Below, piece by piece: positions 36,950 through 48,800 of a stretch of DNA of 64,000 bases. Location: NCBI GenBank assembly GCA_018881555.1, contig JACAXG010000241.1:253277-317276 (forward strand), in the 5' to 3' direction. Below the pieces are notes generated by a model. That model was not told the origin of the DNA. It made no database searches and was given only the letters and a program-made list of their open reading frames with translations. How positions within the stretch are numbered: position 1 is the first letter of the stretch; each line of letters begins with the position of its first letter. The position numbers and the translations under genes were made by a program. The stretch comes from Amblyornis subalaris (Eukaryota > Chordata > Aves > Passeriformes > Ptilonorhynchidae).

Positions 36950-39900
36950 GTGAGCCACGGCTGCCAGGACAGCCACAAGAAGAAGGAAGAGTCAGCAGTA
37001 AAACAAAAGCCTGTCTCCAGTGTGATGAAGGCAGGACTCTGCCCAGAGCTGCAGGAAAACTGAAGCTACCTGCTCCTACTCAAAACCACACTGGTAGCTC
37101 CTTTTACTGTGCATGGGGAAGAAGTCTTCTCCAAAGACTGGCAGTCCACTTACAAAGTATCTGAACAAAGAAAAGGGAAGGATAGAAAGGGGACAACGAT
37201 AAAATTCAAGTCCCACAGCTATTGCAAATGCATACTGGAATCTATTCCTTTCAATTTTCCACACAGAGTTGTTAATCATGGAGCAAAAGTACAAGGACTA
37301 TCTGAAAAAAATCTTGGTAGAAGAGTCCATGAAGAATGGCACGCAGCCAGCTATTTGCCCAGTTACTCCACAGACGTTTAAGAAGGTAAAACATTCGACG
37401 TGACACGCTGAGAATGAAGCCTTTGAGTCACAGAAATGACCTGCACTCAGCAGTCTCTTATTCCACAGGCTGGGTTTTCCCATGTTTGGAGTCTGTTGTT
37501 CCCAGTTGTTCAGTCTGAAATCTGCTGGTTGGAGCCACCGTGGGACAGAGCCCGAGGCAGGGCTGGGCTCTATTCCCTGACTCCCGAGTGCTCCCAGTCT
37601 CATCTTTCTCACGCCCAGCTCGTCCCGCAGCTACATGGATTTGTTGGCTTTCCATAACTGGGAATGTAGACTTGACAGAGACCTGGTTTTCCACACATGC
37701 TGCAGCTCTCCCTGCCCTGTTCTTCCATGTGCCCGTGTTCATTTCCTCATTTCCATTTTTTGGCCCAAACCCACTTCATTCCGTTGCTGTTGGGCAGTCC
37801 GAGCCTGGCTAAGCACTCAGGCATTGACAAGCACATGGACTTAAACATCCACCTCCAGCCTGGTGGAATTCCCTCCCACACAAATCTCATAACCAGGCAC
37901 TGAAACCAGCTCCCAAACAAGCACCGAATTCTCTCAAAGCTGACATCTTCAAATGCCAGGGATTCCTGCCTCAAAGACAGGACATTACAGCCTCCAATAC
38001 TCTAAGAAACCACACAAATAGAAAGAGTGGACCCTTCTTAGTCTTATAGGCTGATTGCTAAATGTTCATTTTACCCTGGTAGTACTAATCCTATGGGTCT
38101 GCAAGCTTTTGTAATGCTGCTGCTACCAATTCAGAGCAACTTTCATGGGAAATGAGCATATTTTGCACAATAACTTGAACAAATTTGAGCTAGCATTTAA
38201 TGTGGATATTACGAATGCATCTGTTCTGCTCTGGTTCAAGGCTTATATCCTTTTATAGTTTAACCTTAGATAAGAGAATGAACTTCACACAAGGATATGC
38301 CAGTATTTATTACACAGTGATTTTTAAAAGGCTTAAATAATTTATCAAGGCTCTTTCCCTAAAGGCATGTGTAATTTCATTTTTAAACCGGTCATCACAA
38401 AGAATCCAAACACACATTTTCACACAGATATTATCATAGCATTCTGCAACATGAAAATATCGTGCAGGAGGATCTATAAATGTTTATCTTCTGTAGTATG
38501 GGAAAATAAAGGAAGGATTTTGGTTCCAGAGGCACGGGCACATTCTAAGGCATCTAAGCGTTTTTGTACTGAAAAGATTAGGGCTTAAATGGAAACAGCA
38601 ACAGATGAACTGCACGGATACATATTGGATGTGATTATTTCCCTCCTTAAAAACATAACTCCAACTAAAAATCAGTTCCCATGTAGATTAATTATAATCT
38701 GACTTTTAATGGATAACCAAATACTGGAGTGGATGAAACTTCATAGTTAGAGCTCCACTCCTCCACACCCAGCCAGGCAGCACTTCAGTGCCCAGCCCTG
38801 GCACACCAGATAAATATAGGCACCAGTGGGAGAAGCCCTAGCAAGTTTTACCACTCTGTCATGAAGATAACTTCTACTGCGGGTGTTTAGCTGTGGTTTT
38901 TTATTGCTCTAGCAGTTATAAAAGATTAGATTATACAGGCTGAAGTCCATAGCATTCAGAGAAGTTATTTTGGAGCCCTGGTTGTACCAAATTAGTTTGG
39001 GGACCGAGGGGTGAAGTGTATTTCAAAAATCAGCATAACTTCTGTGTGGCAACTGAGTTACCCTTAATTAGGAGACAGCTTTACATTACAGAGCTACCAA
39101 AAGTGCTAGCACAAAAGTAAAAGAACAGTTATCTTGAAGATGACAATCGATTTAAAATAATTACATGCACAACTTATTTCATTGATAACAAATACCACGG
39201 ACCTCAAAAATGAGAGTTTAGCTTATTCTCAGGGAATGTTTAAGCCAGGCACGTGAGATCCACACAGCCCAAAAGTCTCAAAATGAGCAGGGAAGACTCA
39301 GGATTAAACATTTGCATGCCAACAACAGGACTCCACTGACAGCTACAAACATTTACTCTGTGCATCTCCCTTTGAAGCACATGAAGCTTTAGAGCCTTGT
39401 GGAGCAGCTGTCTCCCTCACACGCACTGAGCACAGAAGAATTTCACTTCAAGATGAACGAAGGATTACAGGATTTGGCTTTTCCTCTTTTTTAAAGTTGC
39501 TTTTATTACAGAATAAAAAAATCCATAGGTTGCTCTGTGACTGATGCTAGATGCACATATGTGTACCAGACTTATGACTGCTGGGATTCAGTGTTCTGCA
39601 GCAGATTGGATTTCCTTGCCTGAAAGAAATTAATCAAAAAGGAATGGATAATATGCAGAAAGAAGGATTACATCTTAATTCCCATCCTAAGATGCCTGAT
39701 GGTTTTTATGCTATTTACAACAAACCTTGGAGATGCAAAACTTGTATGCAGTGTTTTATGTTGAAAACGTCCTGGTTTCCACAAGTAATCAAACAGATTG
39801 AGGAACCGATTGCTTTGAAACCAGCAAGTCATGATTTTATTAAAAATATTTAAGGAGGACTTCAAATATATCTCTACAGACATTTCATCCACCTCCGCCA

Positions 39901-41615
39901 TGAATGAAAAATATGATAATGCATTACTGCCTGTATAATTCAGCATCATCTGCTTGCTTTGCTTCTTCCCACTGACAGCCAAAAACCACAGATATCTGAG
40001 TAACAGCAAGGCTGTGTAAGGGACAAACCTTTATTTGAACCTCTCAGTCGCATACTTAAATACCACCAGCTCCCAGTCAAGCCCAGGAGAATTCAAGATG
40101 CTTGATCAAACCTACTCTCCAGGAATTAATTTCCATGTATCTCCTTCTGGAAGCAGCTAATGCCATGCTAGCAGCATTCTTTTCAACGATCCTCCACCAT
40201 CTTCCCACTCCATCCTACTCTGCTCACACACTGAAGGACAAGACAAGCCACCTGAGCAACACTGGCACCAAAACTTAACTTCCACNGGCTTTCACCTTGC
40301 CCTGAAAATATCTTCAGGGTCACAGATTTTAAAATTATGACCTCTATACTGAGAGTGTGATCCTTGGTGGGTTTTGATGGTCCAGGGCCATACATCAGCC
40401 CACAACACTGAGTCTGCAATACACCAGCACAGGAGAGCAGGGTATGTTCAGCCACCTTTCTCACCTCCCAGCCTGCTCTATCTACATGACAAACTATAAT
40501 GAAGCACTCTTTTCACCAAAAGGAGGGGCTTGCTGCCAAGAGATGGAGAATATAAAACAGAAACCCAGAATACCACTAATACAGATTGCTATGACTGCAT
40601 TGAAAAAAAAAAAACAAACATATATGCAAATAAATCAGACTTCTGAATAGGACCTGAGAGACAAGCAAGCAGGACAGGCATCTGCAAAGGAAGGATAAAA
40701 GTCAGCCTCAGGGCCAGCCTGGGAAAGGCTCCAAACAGCTTCCTGGCAGGTCCTGCATCTCCTGGGAGGAATGCTAGCCAGGAGCAGCTGATTCCAGCAA
40801 ACCTGGGAGGCGAGCGGAGGAGAAAATTGTGTGGGTCGTGAGAAATTTCCTTCTCCAAGAAACCGGGCCTGGATCTCCCAACTTAGTGACTTCTGAAACA
40901 GAAGCTGAGCAAGTCACGTCCTGAAGGGGAAGCTTTTGTTATGTGGTTAAAAGGGAAATGATCTTGCAGATGAGAGACCATTAACTCCTGAACATTTTTT
41001 ATCTGCTGTAGAGATGTTCCCTTAGGATATGAAAAGAAATGCAAAAGCGTTTGGCTCAGAAACAAATATCTGCCTGTAATTTACTGTCTGTCAGGACTAT
41101 CAGCCACCTTTTTATTCTTTGGCAACAGCAATGCAGAGTGGGACTACATCCACGGAACATTCATACACACTCGGTTTCCACTGTCCTTCCCACTTATTCT
41201 CACCTGCCACTGAGCAAGACAAATGAAAATTTTCATGAGACTATTAAGTACATAATACATCTAATAAGTCTATTAAGTACAAGCATATCACGTGTTGAGC
41301 AACAGTACCATGACAGACTGGCAGCCTTACCCCTCAGAAGAGCATGGGGCAACAGCTTTGCCCTTTTGCTGCTTTGGTGGGGTGAGGACATCTTGAGGGG
41401 CTCCATCTCAGAGGCGTGGAGCAGGCCATGAACGCAGCGCTTTGGTATCTGCCTGCACAATTTGCTAGGCACGACTCTCCCGGCTCCCGAGACATAAACT
41501 ACAGTTTTAATAAAAACTCAACATCAAGATTGCTTTGAGCAGAGAAGTCGCCCAATTTTAGAGTTGCTAGCTTAAAATTAACACCTTCCCAGAGAAATGC
41601 GCTAATTCCAAGGAA

Positions 41616-41653
41616 AGCAGCGAATACAAAAGTCAGCAGCGAATTCAAAACTC
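41616..41653. repeat. 19-bp imperfect tandem duplication
   Basis: AGCAGCGAATACAAAAGTC (41,616-41,634) is followed by AGCAGCGAATTCAAAACTC (41,635-41,653), with two mismatches. Confidence 0.85.
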
Positions 41654-41691
41654 AGTTTTGTCACATTTTCCATGCAGAAATAGCTATTTTG

Positions 41692-41717
41692 TCAATGTCA
41701 TGAGAATTTGACATTGA
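41692..41717. repeat. Hairpin with 9-bp perfect arms
   Basis: TCAATGTCA and TGACATTGA flank an eight-base loop. It lies just downstream of the 19-bp duplication. It is too short for a miRNA precursor. Confidence 0.6.
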
Positions 41718-44700
41718 TGAGTGAGATTTTGACAGGAGACATTTCATGCAATTTTTGCCTTTAAAAAGCACTTTTTTTTTTTCCTAGTTATAAATAGACT
41801 CAAAACCTCGGAAATTATTTCTGTTATTCTGCATCCTTGGCGAGTTGTTGCCAGCGCCTGGGCCCCAGTGAGTGCAGCAGCACCAGGGAGGCAGTGCCCA
41901 GCTCCTGGGGTGGCCACCACACCCCCTGTGCCCCAGCCATGCCGGCAGGGAACAGCCAGAAATTCAGCTGCTCGCAAGGAAGTGGCATTTATTTTATTTA
42001 AAGACAAAACAAAAAGCAAGTAGCAGTATTACACATCGATTAAACAGCAATTAAGTCCCACAACAGCAGGTGATTCATTCAAATCAATGTAAGGAATCAT
42101 TTGAGAGATTATCAGTTGAAGAACATCTCAATAAAACAGAGTGCCAGCAAAACAAACCAGTAGTGGTTTGGGGAACATTTTTCTTCACTTTGCAAGGGCT
42201 TCAGATTAAGGTCCAGGCTGTACTGTCTAGGACAGCCCTGTTCAGACGTATTTTATTTCTATTTCTAGGAAATGGCCATTTGAACACTGACTCTCATATC
42301 CTTCCAAAAAATTACAAACCCACATGTCAACAGTACCGCACACAATATGATGATAATAATGCCACACACAGGAGTTCAGTCACCTGAAAAACTTTTCTTT
42401 CTAAGGAAAAGGCTTTAAAATTGTGGCATCCTATATCTTTAATTATTAACATTCATAATCAAGCAGCTTTTCCTTCCTCAATTGCCAAATACACTGCCTG
42501 AAGTCAAAGTACACTCAGCACAGCAAATTTCACCCCAAAGTGACAACTCCAACTGCTCTATTATGTACTTCCAGGAACCAGGAAAACTATATTAGTGACT
42601 GAGGGTAGGAAGACATTCTTATTTTCTAACAGTAGAAATACACTTTGTGTTACAGCCCCTTGGACAAAACAGCAGTCGAAGAACCGCAGCTGCACAAGGT
42701 CTGCAGGCTAAGAAATGCCTCAGACTTTGGTAAAAACAAAACATGAAGGACAAATAAAAGCTGTGGACTCAGTAAGAACAGAGCATACAATGGAAGGATA
42801 TTGCACAAACCATCACACTGCTCTCTCCTGCAGCAAAGACTTCAGACAGGTGCTTTGGTTACAAAATGTGCACAAAAATTTCAGCAAAAGGACAACAGAC
42901 ACGTTAGCTCTAAACTAAATAAATGTTTGCATGGTGTCTGCAATACAGGTAACCCTAGAGATGAAGCACAATACAGCCCTACAAAGGTACCCCAAATCAA
43001 AGGGATTTCTGTTTGAAGTGGAGCTGAAATTTGCTAAGAATCACATATTATCAATTCTAGGCACACAAACATTACCTTCCCAGAAGGGCTATGCCAGCTT
43101 TGTAAAGCAGAAGAAGGTAGAATTTTGTGAAGAAAAAAGCCACTAAAATTCTGTACTTTAGATGCTTCAAATTTGAAGTTCTAAAAATCTCGAAAAAGTC
43201 AGATTTTAAACACAACTGGATAAATGGCAGTTGATATTTGCAAAAGCTACTATTACTTACTGAAATCTCAGGGAAAAAAAACAGCTCCCAAGATTTTGGC
43301 ACATTAAGTGCAGGCANACATTAGGAAGGGCTCTTCAGCCTCAAAAAAAATTCCCGAACAACACAACCCCTGAAGTACACCTGCAACAAATACTTGAGAA
43401 AGAACAGCATGAGTGATAGCCACCCTGAAACAAGTCAGGGCAAACATAAGGAACAAACATTTGTCAGGGAAAGAGCAGGTTTTATCCAAACACAGTGAAA
43501 AGCCTAAGGACGGACACTGGAAAGGGAAATAGCTACACACCCTTAATAAAAGTGCACTAGGTTGTGTTCTCTGGCTCCTTCACTCACACAGCCTGGCCAC
43601 AAGCAGGGCAGCTCGGGTGCTCTCAGGGGCCACTCTGCTGCTCAGGCTGCAGGGACATCTCGGGTAACCCAGTGGTTGTATTTCAGATTTGCATTGTGTG
43701 TGTGCAACTTCAACAGCAGCATCATCATTGGCCAACATTTAATTTTGCTTGTCACATCCTTTTAAGTGCACAGGCTCCTTTACTCCCACTTACCTTTATT
43801 TCTTGCACTTTCTTTATTCTCTGGAAGCATCTCTGGGGCAGTTTCTCTGCAAAGACCAGTGTAGCTGATTGCACATTTTATTTCTTTTATCTGATGAGCT
43901 GCTTTGCTTCTTCATTCCTTCTCATTCTTGGCTTGTTGGGTTTTTTACACAGCAGGAGGGGGCGCATTAAGCCAGTTTAGTTAAATTTATGTTATTCTTA
44001 CTCCTATAATACCCATATGTACTTCAACAGACACGTTACTACTGTTACAAGCACTGGTCTTCAATACTAATAGTACCAGCCACACAAGGGCATCCCAAGG
44101 CTCTATTAAGGCAAATGAAACATTTTAAAGCAGATCAAGCAGGGTAAAATACTGTTGTTATTACTTTCCAGAAGTACAATTCTGTTTGGCATTAAAATGT
44201 CATCTGTTTGGATTTTGTGACACTGCCGAGCTGACCCACATCCTTTGCTTTTTAGTGAATTTAAAAAAATCTCCAAAGCAAGAATTCAGCCTACAGCTTC
44301 CCAAGGCAAGTCTGCCTCGTGAACATTGTATTTCAAAATCAAAATCACTTTCTGCTTTCCAAAGCATATCATTTACAAGCAGTTAAGGAAGATGCAGGAC
44401 ATAAACTGATGCCCCATGGTCTGTGAGGGGCTGGGATGAGACCCTGACATGGGTGGTGCTTTCAGCTGAGCATGGTATTGACAGAACTCAGAAAAGGAGA
44501 GTGCTCCTCAAAGGGCATTGATGCATAGGACATTTATTCAGTTTTACCATAATAAATGCTGTATTAAAAAAAAAAGCAAAGTAGCTGTAATCTCAAAACT
44601 GTGATCTTAGTGTAGAATCCTATTTGCAACATACTTAGTGACCTGTAAATCTGATGACAGTTGTTTGAAGGAAAGTAAAATCTGAGAAAAAAAAACTCTT

Positions 44701-45124
44701 TCTGGTATTTTATACCTGTTAAATCTGTGAGCAACATCTAAGATCCCTACAGCTTAAAGTTGCAAATGAAAAAAAAAAATTCATCGATTCTTCCTTTCTT
44801 CACTTACTTAATATGTACATTTCAAAAGACAGTTTCATTACTTGCCCAGAATATTTAGCTACAGATTTTGCTCTTGGGAAAAAACATTCATAAGCATCAG
44901 TGAGATGATTTTATATATAGTTAAGAAAATTACATCTAAAAGTTTCTCCAGCAAAAATATATGCTAAGAAATCTCAATTTAAAGTTATTAACAAAAACAA
45001 TAAATCAGACCAGCAAAGAAAAAGAATTTATGTTTTTTAAAATCATTGGATCCTGGAGCAATCCTGGCCAATGGAGCCTGGATCCTTATGGAAATTAGCA
45101 CCTAACAGTGTGATGAAACCTCTG

Positions 45125-45303
45125 CAATCATCGAGTCCAACTGTAAATCCGACATTGCCAAGCCCACCACTAAACCACATCCCCAGGGACCTTATCTAAA
45201 AACCTCCAGGGATGGTGACTCTGCCACTTCCCTGGACAGCCTTTTCCAGTGCTTGACTACCCTTTCCGTGAAGAAATTTTTCCTAATACTCAATCTAAAA
45301 CTT
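45125..45303 (-). mobile_element. CR1 LINE fragment
   Basis: Minus-oriented CR1 piece. On the plus strand it reads 'atcatcgagtccaactgtaa', 'gccaagcccaccactaaacc', 'ctccagggatggtgactctg' and 'gaagaaatttttcctaatac', all typical of an avian CR1 3' region that includes the end of ORF2. It is truncated at both ends, and the terminal repeat is gone from its 3' (low-coordinate) side. Confidence 0.88.
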
Positions 45304-45579
45304 TGGAAGGATTTTCTCCAAAGCTCCGTCACATCGGTGGCTGCCAAGTGCTTAGGTTTTGAGGCCAAGAGTGGGGAGTCTAAATATTTAATGTGGTCTT
45401 ACACATCGTATAACCCAGAAATCTTTAATGAGAGTCTCCTGCAGCTACTCTGGAAGTCAGTAATGTGCTGACCTTCAAGATGGATATATTCCTAAGGACT
45501 TCTAGTGATAAAGACCCACTCTGTTCTTAGGTATGATTTTTTTGGGCTACTCTTCTTCCAACAGGTATTAGCTTAATTT
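45304..45579. other. Unassigned sequence between two LINE relics
   Basis: About 275 bases between the CR1 fragment and the older CR1/L3-like relic. No independent feature is seen. Part may be unrecognisably diverged LINE sequence. Confidence 0.4.
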
Positions 45580-45832
45580 TAGTTTCCATCCACTGATTTA
45601 TATAGTTCCACTTTTGCCTATTAGTTCTAAAAGCCTCCTGCAACCATAAATCTCCTGCCGCACTGTTTATACAGTTCCGATAAGTATCCTCTTAACCTTT
45701 TTTTAACTAGACTGAGCCTCTCATTAAAAATGAATGTTTTACAGACACCCAGCCATTTTTTGCAGAACTTTCCTGAGCCCTTTACGAATTCCTATAATCC
45801 TTTTATAAAATGTGTTAACATCAGAGAGGGGC
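45580..45832 (-). mobile_element. Ancient CR1/L3-like LINE relic
   Basis: Plus-strand text such as 'atcctcttaaccttttttt', 'actagactgagcctctcatt', 'gcagaactttcctgagccc' and 'ccttttataaaatgtgttaaca' matches in order, with many substitutions and small gaps, the complement of the 3' ORF2 region of old amniote CR1/L3 LINEs. That region normally reads as a 'cttaaccttctttt...gagctaaac' motif and then 'tttaaaatgtgg'. Divergence is far greater than in the neighbouring CR1 fragment, so this insertion is much older. Confidence 0.55.
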
Positions 45833-48800
45833 TGAATGTCTAAGCAGCCATGTCGTCAGCAGGGTGCACGGGAGCAACAATCCGTCCCCCACAGGTACAG
45901 CCAAGGGCCTCATTCAGGCACACAAAGCTGCAGCTCACACGTGGCTGGGTTTCAGCCTGACATCCAAGACCCTTTCAAACATCATGGCACTCCAAGATTG
46001 AATCCTCCCACCCTGCAGATGCGAGCAATTTTCTTCCGTTCCTAAATGCATGACCATTGATTTGGCTGCATTAGAATGCATAGGAGGCCACACCAATTAC
46101 AATGGGCTTTGAATCAGACTTCAAAAGAAAATGTGCTGTGAAAAATGGGGCTTTTCGAGGAGCAGGAGACAGGCGTGTTAAGAGCTTATTCCAACAGCAT
46201 TCTGNAGCAGGAGACACTCACGGGGGTCAAAATGGTACCCAAATGCTAGTCTGCACCAAGAGCCAGGAGGAACGTTCACACCTCGACCCATGGAAGCAGC
46301 AGTTGGGAATGGTGAGCTAACGCCATGTGTTGACAAGGAATATCTGCCCCTGTCAGGACAGCCCTATGGAGGGCTGCCAGTTCTGGCAGTGTTCACGCAA
46401 AAAGTACATCCTAATCTCATCTATTTCAATCGATGCAATAAGCTAATGAGAAACAAAAAGCCAGCAGAGCTGATCTACGCTGCTGGACGGAAAGATTCCA
46501 TCCCATTCCAGAACGACAGTGCACAGAGACAGTTTCACAGTAGAAAAAGGGGAAATTTCTTTTGGTATGTGAAACCAGGTCTAAGATGCAGAGTTGTGGG
46601 CATTTTGCAATAGTTCCAGGAAAGGTTACTGTTCTTGCATCATATAAGCAGTCAGTCAGCAAATCCATGGCCTGACCACCCCACTCCACACTGCAGAAAC
46701 TCCTGCTGTTCCTCCCTTCCAGGCTGCAGGCCTCGGGGGTCCAATTCTGCTATTTGAAAATGATCCAAGATCCAATGAATAATGAGACTCCCCTTCCTTG
46801 AGTTCAGGGGGCTCTATGGCAGTCCTCAGGCTGTGGCTGTGTGACTGATACTGTAGAAAGGAGTTTCTGAGCACCAAAATATTGTGTTTCTAAACCAGAG
46901 TAGCTGCAGATTTATGTGAAAGAACTTCCTGACACTGACCACTTTCCAAACTGACGATTTTCTTTTAGGGTTTTTCAAATGTAGTGACAGCCATTTAAAA
47001 AAAAAAGCGCTCTGCATCTCTGTTGTCCTCTCTCTTCCAACTCCTGGTTTGCACTGACTGGAGAAATTCTCTCACCTCTGCTAAGATAAAGCTCCCCCCT
47101 TTCTCTGAACATCTTAGCAACTATCAGAACTGAGATGCCAAACAAGATGAACCCACAGCCTTCTCCACCTTGACAGTTCTTGAATTCCTATGCTGTTTGC
47201 CAACAAACAAGTAAACTTCAGCTTTTTCAACAGCAATAAATTCTTCACTTCTCCCTGTCCTCTAAAATACCACATACATTCACATTTCTCTCCAAGCAGT
47301 AATTGTGCAAGCTAGTAATTCTTAATAATTACAATGAAGATGCCTAGACTATTCCTGGCTACCAAAATTGAAGTCCTTATAGAGATGCAAATATATTATT
47401 TTTAGAGATGCAGAGCCACATTTTATCTCACAGTGTAATGGCTCTTCCTTAAAGGGTTGCAAATTTTCTTGTGCACTGTGTTTTTGTCCTGCTAATTGTG
47501 GCACTTAGAAAATGTGGTTACCAATATAACATCATAAGCTTCACAGGGGAAAGGGGAAACGATTCTTTCAGGTACAGTACTTTTGTCCCCACTTCACTAA
47601 AGTAAGCTTTTTTCTCTTACTGATGTTCTTCAATGACAACAGTAGGGATGGGGCTGAAAGAAGGAAGATTGCCATGAGCAGATTCCAGGGTGCAAACAGG
47701 GTGGGAAATATTGATGCTAATCAACCACTCTTATTCATCACAGCACACAAAAATTCCCTCACTTATTTCCATGTGCAGTCATAGAAGTCAACCCTGCACT
47801 CCAAGGTACACTTTGTGGTTAATCCATTTTTCCTGGAAACAACATCTTTTCTGTTTAACTTCTTTTATTACTGCTGTAAATCTGTTCTTTTCAATGTGAA
47901 CTTTGCAGACAGGCTTTTACACGTAACCCAAGCTCATTCTTTTGAAAACGGCAAAATATTCCTCCTTTCCTGGGAACAGAATTGCTGTGGGCACAATAAG
48001 GACCACCAGCCAAAGGAGACTCCTCTCCCGGGGGCTAACATCTGGCTTCACCAGCTCTTCCAAAGCCTTCAGGCTCCCATCAAATTTTGGTGGCCACATA
48101 GCCTCTTGTGACACCAAACTGCCTTCCTTGTAGGACACACGACAAGCAAACATCCAGAGCTGAGGATGCTCTTTAATGACAGCATTGTTCCTGCACCTGA
48201 CAGTCTTATAACTTGAGTTAGGTTGGGGAGTTTCCATGGAAACAAAACATGACACTAAGAAATAAAGCAGAAAACAGATTTGGAAAGAGGGTCCCAGGCT
48301 GTAGCCCACTGACAGTCTGGAGGAACTCCAGCGCTTGTCACAGCAGTGAGAGGGGAAAATAGGAATAAAATGATTCCTTATGAAATGGTATCATCCTGTC
48401 ACATTTCAGAGCCACTTCGTTGGTGATGAGCAGTTTGGGCAGCAGCAGTAGAACCTGTGCCACTGCACGAGCAGCAGCTCCAGGCGTGCAAGAGGCCATG
48501 GAGGCAGCAGTGCTCAAAGCTCAGCCAGATCCGTGAGGGTTCACAGCCCTGCTGGGTCAGAAGCAAGCACCTTGGGAACAGATTCAAACACTGGTAGTTC
48601 CAGCTTCCCCTATCGGATGTGGTACGTGAGCTGTGATCTCAGGTGCCCTGCTGGCAGCCTGACGAGAAACTGGGTTTGCTCAGGCTGCGTGTCCCACATG
48701 AGCGAGCACACAACCCTCGGTGTGCAACCATCGGCCTTTTCCCACCTGCCAGCGCTCCAAGGCGTAAGTGCAGGATGACTGGTGATCCCTGTCAGCCACT

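Larger units (their letters stand above)
34863..45124. other. Unassigned non-coding sequence
   Basis: About 10 kb with no identified gene. It contains small inverted repeats at 35,695-35,711 (AGATATC/GATATCT) and 41,692-41,717, a 19-bp duplication at 41,616-41,653, and a candidate 15-nt microexon at 36,935-36,949. The 69-codon plus frame at 39,644-39,853 and the 113-codon minus frame at 39,668-40,009 overlap each other and show no domain. Single N bases at 40,286 and 43,317. Confidence 0.5.

Noticed and set aside
41692..41717. Hairpin considered as a miRNA precursor
   Set aside because: A 9-bp stem is far shorter than the roughly 25-30 bp needed.
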